33,565 bases of DNA from Hydrogenophaga sp. (GTDB taxonomy: Bacteria; Pseudomonadota; Gammaproteobacteria; Burkholderiales; Burkholderiaceae_C), in NCBI GenBank assembly GCA_011391595.1, contig JAABQG010000039.1, positions 1 to 33,565 of the forward strand, written 5' to 3'. Every line of letters begins with the position of its first letter. Position 1 is the stretch's first letter. The position numbers and the translations under genes were made by a program. This document shows, in pieces, positions 1 through 9,425 of the stretch. The notes beneath the pieces were generated by a model. The model had not been told where the DNA came from, did not search any database, and was given only the letters and a program-made list of their open reading frames with translations.

Positions 1-503
1 ACCTGCGACATCAGCACCTGGGGAATCTCGACGACCGACCCACTGAGCACGATCACATCGAAGGGCCCGTCGCCCTTGACACCGGCCGCGCCATCGATCT
101 CGAGCACCTCGGCGTTGTGGATGTCCGCCTTCTGCAGGTTGGCGCGCGCCATGCGGGCCAGCTCGGGTTCGATCTCCAGGGACACCACGCGCTGGGCACG
201 GTGCGCCAGCAGGGCGGCCATGTAGCCCGAGCCGGCGCCGATCTCCAGCACTTTCTCATGCTTCTGCACGTTGGCATCCTGCAGCAGGCGTGCCTCCACG
301 CGGGGGGCGAGCATCACCTGGCCGCGGGCGCCGCCCTCGCGCAACGGAATCTCCATGTCCACGAACGCCAGCGCCTTGTGGGCCAGAGGCACGAAGTCTT
401 CGCGCTTGACCACTTCCAGCAGCTCCAGCACATGGGCGTCCATGACGTTCCAAGGGCGGATTTGTTGCTCAATCATGTTGAAGCGGGCGAGTTCCATGTC
501 CAT
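1..503 (-). CDS. Protein-L-isoaspartate O-methyltransferase family protein (3' part beyond window)
   Basis: Incomplete: the gene reads leftwards from ATG at 503 and leaves the window after about 167 codons. The N-terminus (MDMELARFNMIEQQIRPWNV) is typical of the Pcm-like methyltransferases of Burkholderiales. SAM-binding motif I is visible (VLEIGAGSGYMAALL), followed by the acidic post-I segment (SLEIEPELA) and the LREGGARGQVMLAPR substrate-side segment. Known members methylate isoaspartyl residues using SAM, although this short-N-terminal subgroup is often only annotated by family. Start choice: AGGAG lies 8 nt upstream of ATG 503. The gene lies 3' of the RND pump gene but has its own AT-rich promoter containing a palindrome, so it may be separately regulated. 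In related genomes such a gene is often followed by rhodanese and TolC genes (recalled, not visible here). Confidence 0.85.
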   Translation of the reverse strand, partial: MDMELARFNMIEQQIRPWNVMDAHVLELLEVVKREDFVPLAHKALAFVDMEIPLREGGARGQVMLAPRVEARLLQDANVQKHEKVLEIGAGSGYMAALLAHRAQRVVSLEIEPELARMARANLQKADIHNAEVLEIDGAAGVKGDGPFDVIVLSGSVVEIPQVLMSQ

Positions 504-508
504 CTTTA

Positions 509-524
509 ATACTCCTAGGGGTAT
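509..524 (-). promoter_or_regulatory. 16-bp near-perfect palindrome over the promoter/RBS of the Pcm-family gene
   Basis: The plus strand reads ATACTCCTAGGGGTAT, a palindrome with one mismatched pair. It overlaps the AGGAG ribosome binding site, and a possible minus-strand -10 (TAATAT, about 523-528) sits at its edge. Its shape (ATAC-C-rich, G-rich-GTAT) resembles operators of the CsoR/RcnR/FrmR (DUF156) repressor family. That assignment is by shape only; no such regulator is in the window. Confidence 0.45.
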
Positions 525-559
525 ATTAGCCGATTCTGCTCGATTTTACCGGGCCGGGG

Positions 560-3500
560 TCATTGCGGCGGTGTTTTTGGCCCTGGCGTGAAAACCCGGC
601 GCATCCATTGCGCCAGATCGTCCATGTAGCAGTACACCACGGGCACCACGACCAGCGTCAGCAGCGAGGACGTGATCACCCCCCCGATGACCGCCTGGCC
701 CATGGGGGCGCGCTGCTCCGAGCCCTCGGTCATGGCAAAGGCCAGGGGGATCATGCCGAAAATCATGGCCAGTGTGGTCATGAGGATGGGGCGCAACCGG
801 ACCCGTGCCGCCATCAGCAGGGCCTGGGTGCGCGCCATGCCCGCGACGGGCTGACCATCGGCATCGATCGTGTCTTCCCGGGCGCGAATGGCAAAGTCAA
901 CGAGCAAAATGGCGTTCTTCGTGACCAGGCCCATCAGCATCACGACGCCGATGATCGAAAACATCGACAGCGACGAGCCGAACATCATGAGTGCCAGCAC
1001 CACGCCGATCAGCGTCAGTGGCAGCGAGGTCATGAGCGCCAGCGGCTGCAGGAAACTCTTGAACTGGCTGGCCAGGATCATGTAGATGAAAACAATGGCC
1101 AGAATCAACGCCGACACGGCATAGCCGAACGACTCCGCCATGTTCTTGGTCGAACCGCCAAACTGGTAGCGGTAGCCCGGCGGAAAGCTGATGGACTCCA
1201 GCGCGGCCTTGATGTCGCCGGACACCTCGCCGGTCGAGCGATTGAACACGTTGCCGTTGATGGCCACTTCACGCGTCATGTCGCGCCGGTTGATCTGGTT
1301 CGGCCCGGTGCCTTCGCGCAGCGTGGCCACCTGGTTCAGGCGCACGATGCGCGGGCTGCCATCGGCGTTGGCGCCAACGGTGAAGGGCAGGCGCTCCAGA
1401 TCCTCCAGACTGTTGCGGGCATCAGGCGCCAGGCGAATGTTCACGTCATAGGTCTGGTCGTCGCTGGCGCGCCAGTTTCCGACAGTCTGGCCGGCGATCA
1501 GGATGCGCAGCGGACCGGCGATCTGGCTCACGCCCAGGCCCAGTTCGGACGCCGCGTCGCGGCGGATGTCCACTTCGATGGTCGGCTTGTCGGCCTTGAT
1601 GCTGGAATCGAGGTCCACGAGACCCGCGATCGGGCGCACCTTGTCCATCACCAGGCGGGTCAGGCGGTCGAGTTCGCGCAGGTCGGGACCCTGCAGAGAG
1701 AACTCGATCTGCTTCTGGCCACCGACCGGGTCGAGCAGGCCGACATGGGTGACGGTGACGCCCGGCACCTGGCGCAGGCGCTCGCGCAGCACGCCGGCCA
1801 TTTCGTCCACGCTGCGCTTGCGCTGGTTCCGGTCAAACAGGCGAACGTAGATGCTGGCGTTGTTCTTGCCCAGCGCATTCGCGGTGTTCAGGGTCGCCAG
1901 CGTGTAATTCACCTCGGGGAATTCGCGGATGATGGCTTCCACCTGGCGCGCTTTGGCCTCGGTGACTTCGAGGGAGGAGCCGACCGGGGTAGAAAAGTTG
2001 ACCGTGGTCTCCGAGAAGTCCGACTTCGGAACGAACTCGGTCCCCAGGAGCGGCACCATGAACAGGCTGGTGACAAAGATCACTGTGGCCAGCCCGACCG
2101 TGGCGAGCCGATGCCGCAGCGCCCACTGCAGGATGCCTTGGTACGCATCGCCCAGCCAGTCCGTGGCATGGTCAAAAAAACCGGTCACGCGCCCGATGGT
2201 CTTGTCATAGAAGGTGACGGGCGCGTGCCGCTTGCCATGGGGCTCGATGCTGGGGTCGTGCCAGACACTGGAGAGCATGGGGTCCAGCGTGAAACTCACG
2301 AACATCGAGATCATCACCGCCGCCACGATGGTGATGCCAAACTCATGGAAGAATTTTCCGATGATGCCGCCCATGAAGCCGATCGGCAGGAACACCGCCA
2401 CGATGGACAGGGTGGTGGCCAGCACCGCCAGGCCGATCTCCTGGGTGCCGTCCATGGCCGCATCAAACGGCTTCTTGCCCATCTGCACGTGGCGAACGAT
2501 GTTCTCCCGCACCACGATGGCGTCATCGATCAGCAGTCCCACGCACAGCGAGAGCGCCATCAGCGTGATCATGTTGATGGTGAAGCCGAACAGGTTCATG
2601 AACAGGAAGGTGCCGATGACCGAGATCGGCAAGGTCAACCCGGTGATGACGGTCGAGCGCCAGGAATTCAGGAACAGGAACACGATGAGCACGGTCAGCA
2701 GAGCGCCCTCGAAGAGGGTTCGGCGCACATTGTCCACCGCCACGCGGATGGCCCGCGAGCCATCGGCGATCGGCACCAGGCGCACACCGGGCGGCAACTG
2801 CGGCTGGAGGTCGGCAATGGCCTTTGCCAGCCCGTCAACCACCTGGATGGTGTTTTCATCCTGTGCCTTTTGCACGGTGAGCAGCAGCGTCCGCTGGCCG
2901 TTGTAGAGCGCCAGGGTGTCGGTTTCCTGCGCGCCGTCGTTGACTGACGCAACCTGGTCCAGCCGGATCAGGGCGCCATTCTTGCGCCCGACGATGATGC
3001 GTCCAAAGTCTTCAGGGCGCTTCATGCGGGCGTCGATCTGCACCATTCGCTCCTGCGTCAGTGAGCGTGCCGTCCCCATGGGCAGGTCCTGGTTCTCGCC
3101 GCGCACCGCATTGACCACCTGGTCAGGCGTGATGCCCAGGGCCTCCAGCGCAAGGGGCTTGAGGTAGAGGTTGATTTCCCGCTTGGTACCGCCCACCAGC
3201 GTGACCGAGCCCACGCCGCGCACGTTCTCCAGACGCTTTTTCAACGTCTGATCGGCCCAGTTGGTCAATTCCACGGCGCTCAGCGCCTTGCCTTTCGAGT
3301 CGTCCGGCAAAACAGCCAGGGACCAGATCGCCTTGGCCGACGGATCGAAGCGCAGCACGCGCGGCTCTTTCACTTCGGTGCGGAAGCTCGGTCGGATGGC
3401 GGCGACTTTCTCGCGCACGTCCTCGGCTGCCTTGCGGCCATCGATGTGCAGCTGGAACTCGATGATGACGACGGCCTGGCCTTCATAGCTGCGCGAGGTC

Positions 3501-3739
3501 AGCGCATTGATGCCGGCGATCGAGTTGACGCCTTCCTCGATTTTCTTGGTCACCTCGCTCTCGACGATTTCCGGTGACGCGCCGGGATACTCTGCGGTGA
3601 CCACCACCACGGGGAAATCGATATTCGGAAACTGGTCGACTTGCAGGCGCTGGTACGAATACAGGCCGAGCACCACCAGCGCCAGCATCATCATGGTGGC
3701 GAACACCGGATTCTTCAGGCTGACCTTGGTGAACCACAT
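560..3739 (-). CDS. RND efflux pump inner-membrane permease (AcrB/HAE-1 type)
   Basis: A 1059-residue protein, the usual length for hydrophobe/amphiphile efflux RND pumps. It opens with the cytoplasmic/TM1 segment FTKVSLKNPVFATMMMLALV and the porter-domain signature DQFPNIDFPVVVVTAEYPGA. TM4 carries the proton-relay aspartate pair (GLLIDDAIVVREN, about 400-412), and a second group of membrane segments begins near residue 865. Such pumps form a trimer in the inner membrane and expel drugs, solvents or fatty acids through an adaptor and an outer-membrane channel, driven by protons. ATG at 3739 follows the adaptor gene by 4 nt, so the two are co-transcribed. No outer-membrane factor is in the window; it may be to the left or supplied in trans. 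The substrate cannot be read from the sequence. Confidence 0.97.
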   Translation of the reverse strand: MWFTKVSLKNPVFATMMMLALVVLGLYSYQRLQVDQFPNIDFPVVVVTAEYPGASPEIVESEVTKKIEEGVNSIAGINALTSRSYEGQAVVIIEFQLHIDGRKAAEDVREKVAAIRPSFRTEVKEPRVLRFDPSAKAIWSLAVLPDDSKGKALSAVELTNWADQTLKKRLENVRGVGSVTLVGGTKREINLYLKPLALEALGITPDQVVNAVRGENQDLPMGTARSLTQERMVQIDARMKRPEDFGRIIVGRKNGALIRLDQVASVNDGAQETDTLALYNGQRTLLLTVQKAQDENTIQVVDGLAKAIADLQPQLPPGVRLVPIADGSRAIRVAVDNVRRTLFEGALLTVLIVFLFLNSWRSTVITGLTLPISVIGTFLFMNLFGFTINMITLMALSLCVGLLIDDAIVVRENIVRHVQMGKKPFDAAMDGTQEIGLAVLATTLSIVAVFLPIGFMGGIIGKFFHEFGITIVAAVMISMFVSFTLDPMLSSVWHDPSIEPHGKRHAPVTFYDKTIGRVTGFFDHATDWLGDAYQGILQWALRHRLATVGLATVIFVTSLFMVPLLGTEFVPKSDFSETTVNFSTPVGSSLEVTEAKARQVEAIIREFPEVNYTLATLNTANALGKNNASIYVRLFDRNQRKRSVDEMAGVLRERLRQVPGVTVTHVGLLDPVGGQKQIEFSLQGPDLRELDRLTRLVMDKVRPIAGLVDLDSSIKADKPTIEVDIRRDAASELGLGVSQIAGPLRILIAGQTVGNWRASDDQTYDVNIRLAPDARNSLEDLERLPFTVGANADGSPRIVRLNQVATLREGTGPNQINRRDMTREVAINGNVFNRSTGEVSGDIKAALESISFPPGYRYQFGGSTKNMAESFGYAVSALILAIVFIYMILASQFKSFLQPLALMTSLPLTLIGVVLALMMFGSSLSMFSIIGVVMLMGLVTKNAILLVDFAIRAREDTIDADGQPVAGMARTQALLMAARVRLRPILMTTLAMIFGMIPLAFAMTEGSEQRAPMGQAVIGGVITSSLLTLVVVPVVYCYMDDLAQWMRRVFTPGPKTPPQ

Positions 3740-3743
3740 GGTG

Positions 3744-4952
3744 TCAGCGTGCCGCGGTCGGGGCCGAAACGGCAGGAGTGGGTGCCGGTGTTGCCGGGGA
3801 CGGGCCCGACGCCGGCGTGGCCGCGGGCTTCAAGGGCGTGAATTTCACCGAAGTGCCTTCGCGCAGTGTGCCCGTGGCGCCGGTGACCACCACCGTGTTC
3901 TCCTCGATGCCGGTGACGGCGACCATGGTTTCGCCATCGGCTTGGCCGCGCGCTCCGGTGGTCACGGCCCTGTGCGCGATCCGCTCGTTTTCGACCACCT
4001 GAACGTAGGGCTGCGGCTTGTCTGTGCGCACTGCGCCCAGCGGCACGGCCAGTGCACGCACCCGCTCGGTACCCAGCATCCCCTCCGCGAACAGGCCCTG
4101 ACGCAGCACGGCGGTGGGCTCGACGGCCAGGTACACCATCACGCTGCGACTGCCCGCCTGGGTGCTCGGGTTGATGCGGGCCACACGGGCCTTGACGGGC
4201 TCCGCACTGCCTTCAATGCGCAACACCGCGCTCTGGCCCACCCTGACCTGGGTTGCGTCGCCGGCACTGACTGCAGCCTCCAGTTCCACGCGGCTCAGGT
4301 CCACGATTTCGACGATGCGGGCATCCACGGGCACACGTTCGCCGGGTTGGGCCAGGCGCTGGGAGATGATCCCGGAAATCGGCGCCACCAATACCGTGTC
4401 CGTGAGCGTCTTGCGGGCGATGTCGGCCGCGGCCAGTGCGGCCTGGTGCGTGGAACGTGCGGTATTCAGGCTCGCCGCCGAGGTGTCCAGCGCGGTCTTC
4501 GAGATGAAACCCTGGTCCACCAGCGCCTTGTTGTTGTCGAACTGGCGCTGCGCGATATCAACCTGTGACCGGGCGGCGTCGGCCTGGTCCTGGGTCTGGC
4601 GCAGCCGCGACTGGAATTCGGTGGATTCGATGCGCGCGATCACCTGACCGGCCTTGACCGTGTCGCCCTCGCGCACACTCAAGCCCTGCAGCTCGCCGGC
4701 CACCCGGGCCTTGACAAAGGCCGAATTCACCGCCTTCAGGGCGCCGGTCACAGGCAGGCCCTGTGCGATCTCGCGGGTCTGGGCCCGCGTCACGTCGCTG
4801 GCGGCGAGTTCCACGACCGCAACGGATTTCGCCGCGCCGGCCGCCGCAAGCGCCTGCTGCTGCGCCTTGCGCGTTGACAACGCCCGTCCGGCAACGGCCG
4901 CAATGACCAGCAGGATCAATACGGCAACGATCCATTTCCACCAGCGCTTCAT
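3744..4952 (-). CDS. RND efflux periplasmic adaptor (membrane fusion protein)
   Basis: 402 residues. An N-terminal membrane anchor (KWIVAVLILLVIAAVAG, about 6-22) lacks a lipobox cysteine, so this is a membrane-anchored rather than lipidated adaptor. A split biotinyl-lipoyl domain (VREGDTVKAGQVIARIES, about 97-114, and the second half near VLVAPISGIISQRLAQPGE) flanks a coiled-coil hairpin rich in Gln and Ala (about 117-185). Beta-barrel and membrane-proximal domains follow, and the C-terminus ends in about 30 Pro/Ala/Thr/Ser-rich residues that look unstructured. The adaptor bridges the RND pump and the outer-membrane channel. The start codon overlaps the TetR gene's stop by 4 nt (ATGA), which indicates translational coupling in a regulator-adaptor-pump operon. 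Confidence 0.95.
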   Translation of the reverse strand: MKRWWKWIVAVLILLVIAAVAGRALSTRKAQQQALAAAGAAKSVAVVELAASDVTRAQTREIAQGLPVTGALKAVNSAFVKARVAGELQGLSVREGDTVKAGQVIARIESTEFQSRLRQTQDQADAARSQVDIAQRQFDNNKALVDQGFISKTALDTSAASLNTARSTHQAALAAADIARKTLTDTVLVAPISGIISQRLAQPGERVPVDARIVEIVDLSRVELEAAVSAGDATQVRVGQSAVLRIEGSAEPVKARVARINPSTQAGSRSVMVYLAVEPTAVLRQGLFAEGMLGTERVRALAVPLGAVRTDKPQPYVQVVENERIAHRAVTTGARGQADGETMVAVTGIEENTVVVTGATGTLREGTSVKFTPLKPAATPASGPSPATPAPTPAVSAPTAAR

Positions 4953-5614
4953 GCTTCTTTTTCCTTGAGGAGCCCGCGCACCATCAGGTCGGCATGCTGA
5001 GCGATGAATTTTTCCGGATCAATCGTATTGGCGGCGCCGCAGCACGGTGCCAGCGAATGCTTCCACATCACCAGGAAGATCAGCGGGGCCATGACGGCGT
5101 GGACCGTGTGGTGCATGTCCACGTCACGGAATTCGCCCCTGTCGATGCCGCGCTGCAGCACCCGGCGCACCAGATCCGTGCCCGGCGTAACGACTTCGTC
5201 CTGGTAAAAGCGCGCAAGTTCCGGGAAGTTGCTGGCTTCACTGATGATCAGCTTGGAAATGCCGGACGCCTTGGTGGCGCCGTAGCGTGCCCACCATTGC
5301 TGCATCAGGTGGGTGAGCAGGTCGCCGGTGGGACCGTCGAAGCCTTCGAGCGCCGAGGCGCCCTCGCTGACGGTGCGGGCCAGGTTTTCGCGCACCACCG
5401 CCTTGAAAAGCTCTTCCTTGCTCGGGAAATACAGAAACAGCGTGCCCTTGGACACGCCGGCGCGCACCGCGACCTCTTCCGCACGGGTCGCGGCATAGCC
5501 TTTTTCAACGAACAGGTCGAGGGCTGCCTCCAGCAGTTCGCCGGGACGGGCTTCCTTGCGACGCTCGCGTTTGTGCGGTTCGCTGGCGGGTACGACAGAC
5601 AGGGGATGGCTCAC
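4949..5614 (-). CDS. TetR/AcrR-family repressor of the RND operon
   Basis: 221 residues. The N-terminal helix-turn-helix lies at about 19-68 (LLEAALDLFVEKGYAATRAE ... VSKGTLFLYFPSKEELFKAV), the standard TetR signature. The ligand-binding part has a TetR_C-like segment (LIISEASNFPELARFYQDEV). It is the first gene of the operon and overlaps the adaptor gene by 4 nt, so it probably represses its own operon and is released by a pump substrate. The start is a GTG at 5614; no Shine-Dalgarno sequence is visible, and the predicted transcription start lies almost at the codon, so the mRNA may be leaderless. No better downstream start precedes the helix-turn-helix. Confidence 0.93.
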   Translation of the reverse strand: MSHPLSVVPASEPHKRERRKEARPGELLEAALDLFVEKGYAATRAEEVAVRAGVSKGTLFLYFPSKEELFKAVVRENLARTVSEGASALEGFDGPTGDLLTHLMQQWWARYGATKASGISKLIISEASNFPELARFYQDEVVTPGTDLVRRVLQRGIDRGEFRDVDMHHTVHAVMAPLIFLVMWKHSLAPCCGAANTIDPEKFIAQHADLMVRGLLKEKEA

Positions 5615-5621
5615 CGGGCGT

Positions 5622-5650
5622 ATTTAATGACTGACTGGTTAGTAATGTAA
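5622..5650 (-). promoter_or_regulatory. Promoter of the tetR-RND operon with operator in its spacer
   Basis: Reading leftwards: -35 TTACAT (5645-5650), a 17-bp spacer, and -10 TTAAAT (5622-5627). The spacer contains most of an imperfect inverted repeat (5628-5645, plus strand TGACTGACTGGTTAGTAA; pattern TNACTNAC-NN-GTNAGTNA). A TetR dimer bound there would occlude RNA polymerase. The operator assignment rests on position and symmetry. Confidence 0.7.
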
Positions 5651-5756
5651 GCGTTCGACAGCGGGGCGTCAAGTCGCAAGGGTAAGGGCGCAGCATGCGT
5701 GTTACGGTGGCAGGCTGGCAAATCTGTGTAAAGCTGGAACCCGGATGGCCAAGAAA

Positions 5757-5783
5757 AAAGAGGACCGCAAACGGTCCTCTTTC
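5757..5783 (-). terminator. Intrinsic terminator of gcdH (works on both strands by shape)
   Basis: The GC-rich stem AGAGGACCG / CGGTCCTCT (5759-5767 with 5772-5780) has a 4-nt loop and is flanked by A and T runs. On the minus strand the stem is followed by a run of Ts, as expected for termination of the leftward gcdH transcript. It could also stop leftward read-through into the tetR promoter region. Confidence 0.85.
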
Positions 5784-5828
5784 AGGCTCATCAGACGACC
5801 GCTCCGCGCTGGGGAGGGGCCATCAAGT

Positions 5829-7025
<1,197 letters not shown>

Positions 7026-7100
7026 GGCGGATCTCCGGAAAAGGGGCGAACAGGTTGCGAGCTTGGATTCTGAAGGGGGATTGTCAGGCGGCCATGGATA

Positions 7101-7140
7101 CTTGTCTAATATCAATTAGGTATTCGTCAATACAAAATTA
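7101..7140. promoter_or_regulatory. Shared gcdH/LysR regulatory region with LysR-type dyads
   Basis: An AT-rich stretch between divergent genes. It holds the perfect dyad CTAAT-N4-ATTAG (7106-7119) followed directly by TATT-N4-AATA (7121-7132). A minus-strand -35 candidate, TTGACG, covers 7123-7128. These are plausible recognition and activation sites for the adjacent LysR protein. No Shine-Dalgarno sequence precedes the LysR start at 7147. Confidence 0.6.
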
Positions 7141-7146
7141 ATATTT

Positions 7147-8037
7147 ATGGAATTCCGCCATCTCCGATATTTCCTGGCGCTCGCGGAAGAGCTGCACTTC
7201 GGCCGGGCCGCACAACGTCTGGCGATCTCGCAGCCACCGCTGTCGCTGAACATCCAGCAACTTGAGGCGTCCGTGGGTGCGCGGCTGTTCACACGCAACA
7301 GCCGCGGCGTGCAGCTCACGGCAGCGGGCCTGGCCTTTGTGCCGGCCGCGCGCGGGCTGCTGGAGAGCGCGCAGGCCGCGGCGCGTCAGGCCCGCGACGT
7401 GGATCAGGGCCTGGCGGGCACCTTGCGCATCGGCTTTGCAGGCACCATGCTGTACCGCGGCCTGCCGCAGATCCTGTCCGCCTTTCATGCCGGCGAGCGG
7501 CGCCTGCGCGTCGTGCTTCGCGAGATGAGTTCCAGCGACCAGCTGGTCGAGCTCACCCGGGGGCGGCTCGATTTAGGCTTTGTCCACACCACCCGGGTGC
7601 CGCCCGAGGTTTCGCAGATCAGGGTGTCGCGGCAACCTTTCGTGGCCTGCCTGTGCGCCACGCACCCGCTCGCGTCGCGCAGCCGGCTGGGCCTGGACGA
7701 ACTGGCCGGCGAACCGCTGGCCCTGGTCTCGCGGCAGGTCTCCCCGGACTATCACGAGCAGATCCTGGCCGCCTGCGCGGCGGCCGGGTTTGTGCCGGAT
7801 ACCGTGCACGAGTTGCAGCACTGGCTCAGCGTGGTCAGTCTGGTGGCACAGGGCCTGGGTGTGGCCCTGGTGCCGCAGGCGCTGCACCAGTCGGCCATCG
7901 CAGGGGCGGTCTTTGTGCCGATCGACGGCGAAGTGCCCTTCTACGACACGCATTGCCTGTGGAAGGCGGATGCCGGTCGCCCCGCCCTGGAGGCTTTCTC
8001 CCAGGCTGTGCGCCGGGTGGCGCGAGGACAGGACTGA
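7147..8037 (+). CDS. LysR-family transcriptional regulator (GcdR-like by position)
   Basis: 296 residues. An N-terminal winged helix-turn-helix (MEFRHLRYFLALAEELHFGR ... ISQPPLSLNIQQLEASVGARLFTRNSRGVQLT, about 1-60) is followed by a type 2 periplasmic-binding effector domain (about 90-290). The N-terminus resembles the BenM/CatM-like branch of LysR proteins. Divergence from gcdH with dyads in the gap suggests it controls gcdH, with glutarate, glutaryl-CoA or a related acid as a plausible but unproven effector. The RBS is weak or absent and the gap is strongly AT-rich compared with the genes. Confidence 0.9.
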   Translation: MEFRHLRYFLALAEELHFGRAAQRLAISQPPLSLNIQQLEASVGARLFTRNSRGVQLTAAGLAFVPAARGLLESAQAAARQARDVDQGLAGTLRIGFAGTMLYRGLPQILSAFHAGERRLRVVLREMSSSDQLVELTRGRLDLGFVHTTRVPPEVSQIRVSRQPFVACLCATHPLASRSRLGLDELAGEPLALVSRQVSPDYHEQILAACAAAGFVPDTVHELQHWLSVVSLVAQGLGVALVPQALHQSAIAGAVFVPIDGEVPFYDTHCLWKADAGRPALEAFSQAVRRVARGQD

Positions 8038-8154
8038 ATGCCGCATGCTGGCTCGCTGCTTTGCGCCAGCACCCTTGACGCCGCCGGGGGATCGGGCATG
8101 GACGTAAGATGGAAAATGGCCCGTTGAATCATGTTTTGCCATTGGAGAATGCTT

Positions 8155-8697
8155 GTGACTACATCCCCCCAGACCCTGGTGCTCGGCGGCGGCTGCTTCT
8201 GGTGCACCGAGGCGGTCTACGTGCGCGTCAAGGGCATCACCGACGTTGAATCCGGCTACAGCAACGGCCAGGCGGCCCGGCCGAGTTACGAAGACGTCTG
8301 CACCGGACGCACCGGCTGCAACGAGGTCGTCAAGCTCACCTACGACCCGGCGCAGGTCAGCACCCGCGAGATCCTTGAGATCTTCTTCGTGATCCACGAC
8401 CCCACCACGCTGAACCGCCAGGGCAACGACAGCGGCACGCAGTACCGTAGCGGCATCTACTTCACCACGCCCGAGCAGAAGACCGTGGCCGACGACCTGG
8501 TCCGCGAGATGAGCCAGGACAAGCTCTTCGGGGCGCCCATCGTCACCGAAGTGCTGCCGCTGGCGAACTACTGGCCGGCCGAGGACTACCACCAGGATTT
8601 CTTCGAGAAGAACCCCGGACAGGGCTACTGCATGGCCGTGGCCGCGCCCAAGGTGGCCAAGTTCCGCAAGACTTTCGCGCGGCTGGCGAAGGACTGA
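8155..8697 (+). CDS. msrA: Peptide-methionine (S)-S-oxide reductase MsrA
   Basis: 180 residues from the GTG at 8155, the usual MsrA length. MsrA reduces methionine S-sulfoxide in proteins and repairs oxidative damage. The catalytic motif GGCFWC is at the N-terminus (LVLGGGCFWCTEAV), and the family segments YSNGQAARPSYEDVCTGRTG, IHDPTTLNRQGNDSGTQYRS and AEDYHQDFFEKNPGQGYC follow. Start choice: GGAG lies 7 nt upstream of GTG 8155; the ATGs at 8131 and 8149 are poorly spaced or give an atypical extension. It lies 36 bp upstream of the ABC operon and may be co-transcribed with it. Confidence 0.95.
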   Translation: MTTSPQTLVLGGGCFWCTEAVYVRVKGITDVESGYSNGQAARPSYEDVCTGRTGCNEVVKLTYDPAQVSTREILEIFFVIHDPTTLNRQGNDSGTQYRSGIYFTTPEQKTVADDLVREMSQDKLFGAPIVTEVLPLANYWPAEDYHQDFFEKNPGQGYCMAVAAPKVAKFRKTFARLAKD

Positions 8698-8733
8698 CTA
8701 TTTCGCCGCTCGGCACGTCGCTAAGTCGTCCGC

Positions 8734-9414
8734 ATGATCGAAACCCATGGCCTTGCCTACCGCTACCCCGGCGGGGCAGAACTGCGTTTTCCGGATGTAC
8801 AGGTCGATCAGAGCAGCGTGCTGCTGCTGCGCGGCCCCTCGGGCAGCGGCAAATCGACCTGGCTGGCGCTGGCGGCCGGTCTGCTGACCGCCACCGAGGG
8901 CGAGATGACCGTGGCAGGCCAGCCGCTTCGCGCGCTCGGTGGGCGCGCCCGTGACGCGTGGCGCGCCGGGGCGATCGGGTTGTTGCCGCAAAAGCTGTAC
9001 CTGAGCGATGCGCTGAGCGTGGCCGGAAACCTGGCGCTGGTCTATTACGCGGCCGGGCTGGCGGTGGACCATTCGGCCATCAGCCGCACTCTGGACGCGC
9101 TGGACGTGGGCGACCTCGCCCAGCGCAAACCCGACCAGCTCTCGGGCGGGCAGGCGCAGCGCGTGGCACTGGCGCGTGCCGTGCTGCGCGCGCCGCGCGT
9201 GATCCTGGCCGACGAGCCCACGGCCAGCCTGGACGATGTCGCGTGTGCATCGGCGCTGGCCCTGCTGCGCCAAAGTGCGCAGGCCTGTTGCGCAACACTG
9301 GTGATCGCCACGCACGACCGGCGGGTGGCCGAGGCGCTGCCGCAGGCCGCTGAACTGCTGTTTTCAAGCAAGAATGGCATCAACCCAGCGTCAATGGGTC
9401 ATCGTCCGCTATGA
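8734..9414 (+). CDS. ABC transporter ATP-binding protein (LolD/MacB-type)
   Basis: 226 residues. Walker [10 protein letters not shown] (about 35-43), Q-loop [17 protein letters not shown] signature [16 protein letters not shown], Walker [13 protein letters not shown] and the switch histidine VIATHDRR are all intact. It energises the permease encoded next, whose ATG overlaps this stop codon (ATGA at 9411). The last about 14 residues ([14 protein letters not shown]) are encoded by a copy of the dispersed repeat described separately, suggesting that the original 3' end was replaced. Compare the Zur-regulated PA4063-PA4066 cluster of Pseudomonas aeruginosa (recalled), which pairs such an ATPase with an FtsX-type permease and a DUF3299 protein. 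Confidence 0.92.
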   Translation: MIETHGLAYRYPGGAELRFPDVQVDQSSVLLLRGPSGSGKSTWLALAAGLLTATEGEMTVAGQPLRALGGRARDAWRAGAIGLLPQKLYLSDALSVAGNLALVYYAAGLAVDHSAISRTLDALDVGDLAQRKPDQLSGGQAQRVALARAVLRAPRVILADEPTASLDDVACASALALLRQSAQACCATLVIATHDRRVAEALPQAAELLFSSKNGINPASMGHRPL

Positions 9415-9425
9415 ATACATTAGCG
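9374..9425 (+). repeat. Dispersed ~50-bp repeat, copy A (overlaps an ATPase-permease gene junction)
   Basis: It begins ATGGCATC, contains the CCCAGCGTCAA core and ends GCTATGAATA. It aligns without gaps to copies at 10650, 28217 (minus), 28399 and 29583; it matches copy B at 40 of 52 positions. It supplies the end of the ATPase reading frame and the start codon of the permease. Confidence 0.8.

Noticed and set aside
563-2947. 794-codon open frame on the plus strand opposite the RND pump gene
   Set aside because: It is rich in His, Gln, Arg and Asp with no domain or membrane pattern, which is the usual result of reading a GC-rich gene on the opposite strand; the pump on the minus strand is unmistakable.
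8698-8733. Possible Zur box before the ABC operon, as in the related Pseudomonas cluster
   Set aside because: The 36-bp gap is GC-rich and contains no AT-rich dyad; the operon may be transcribed from the msrA promoter.
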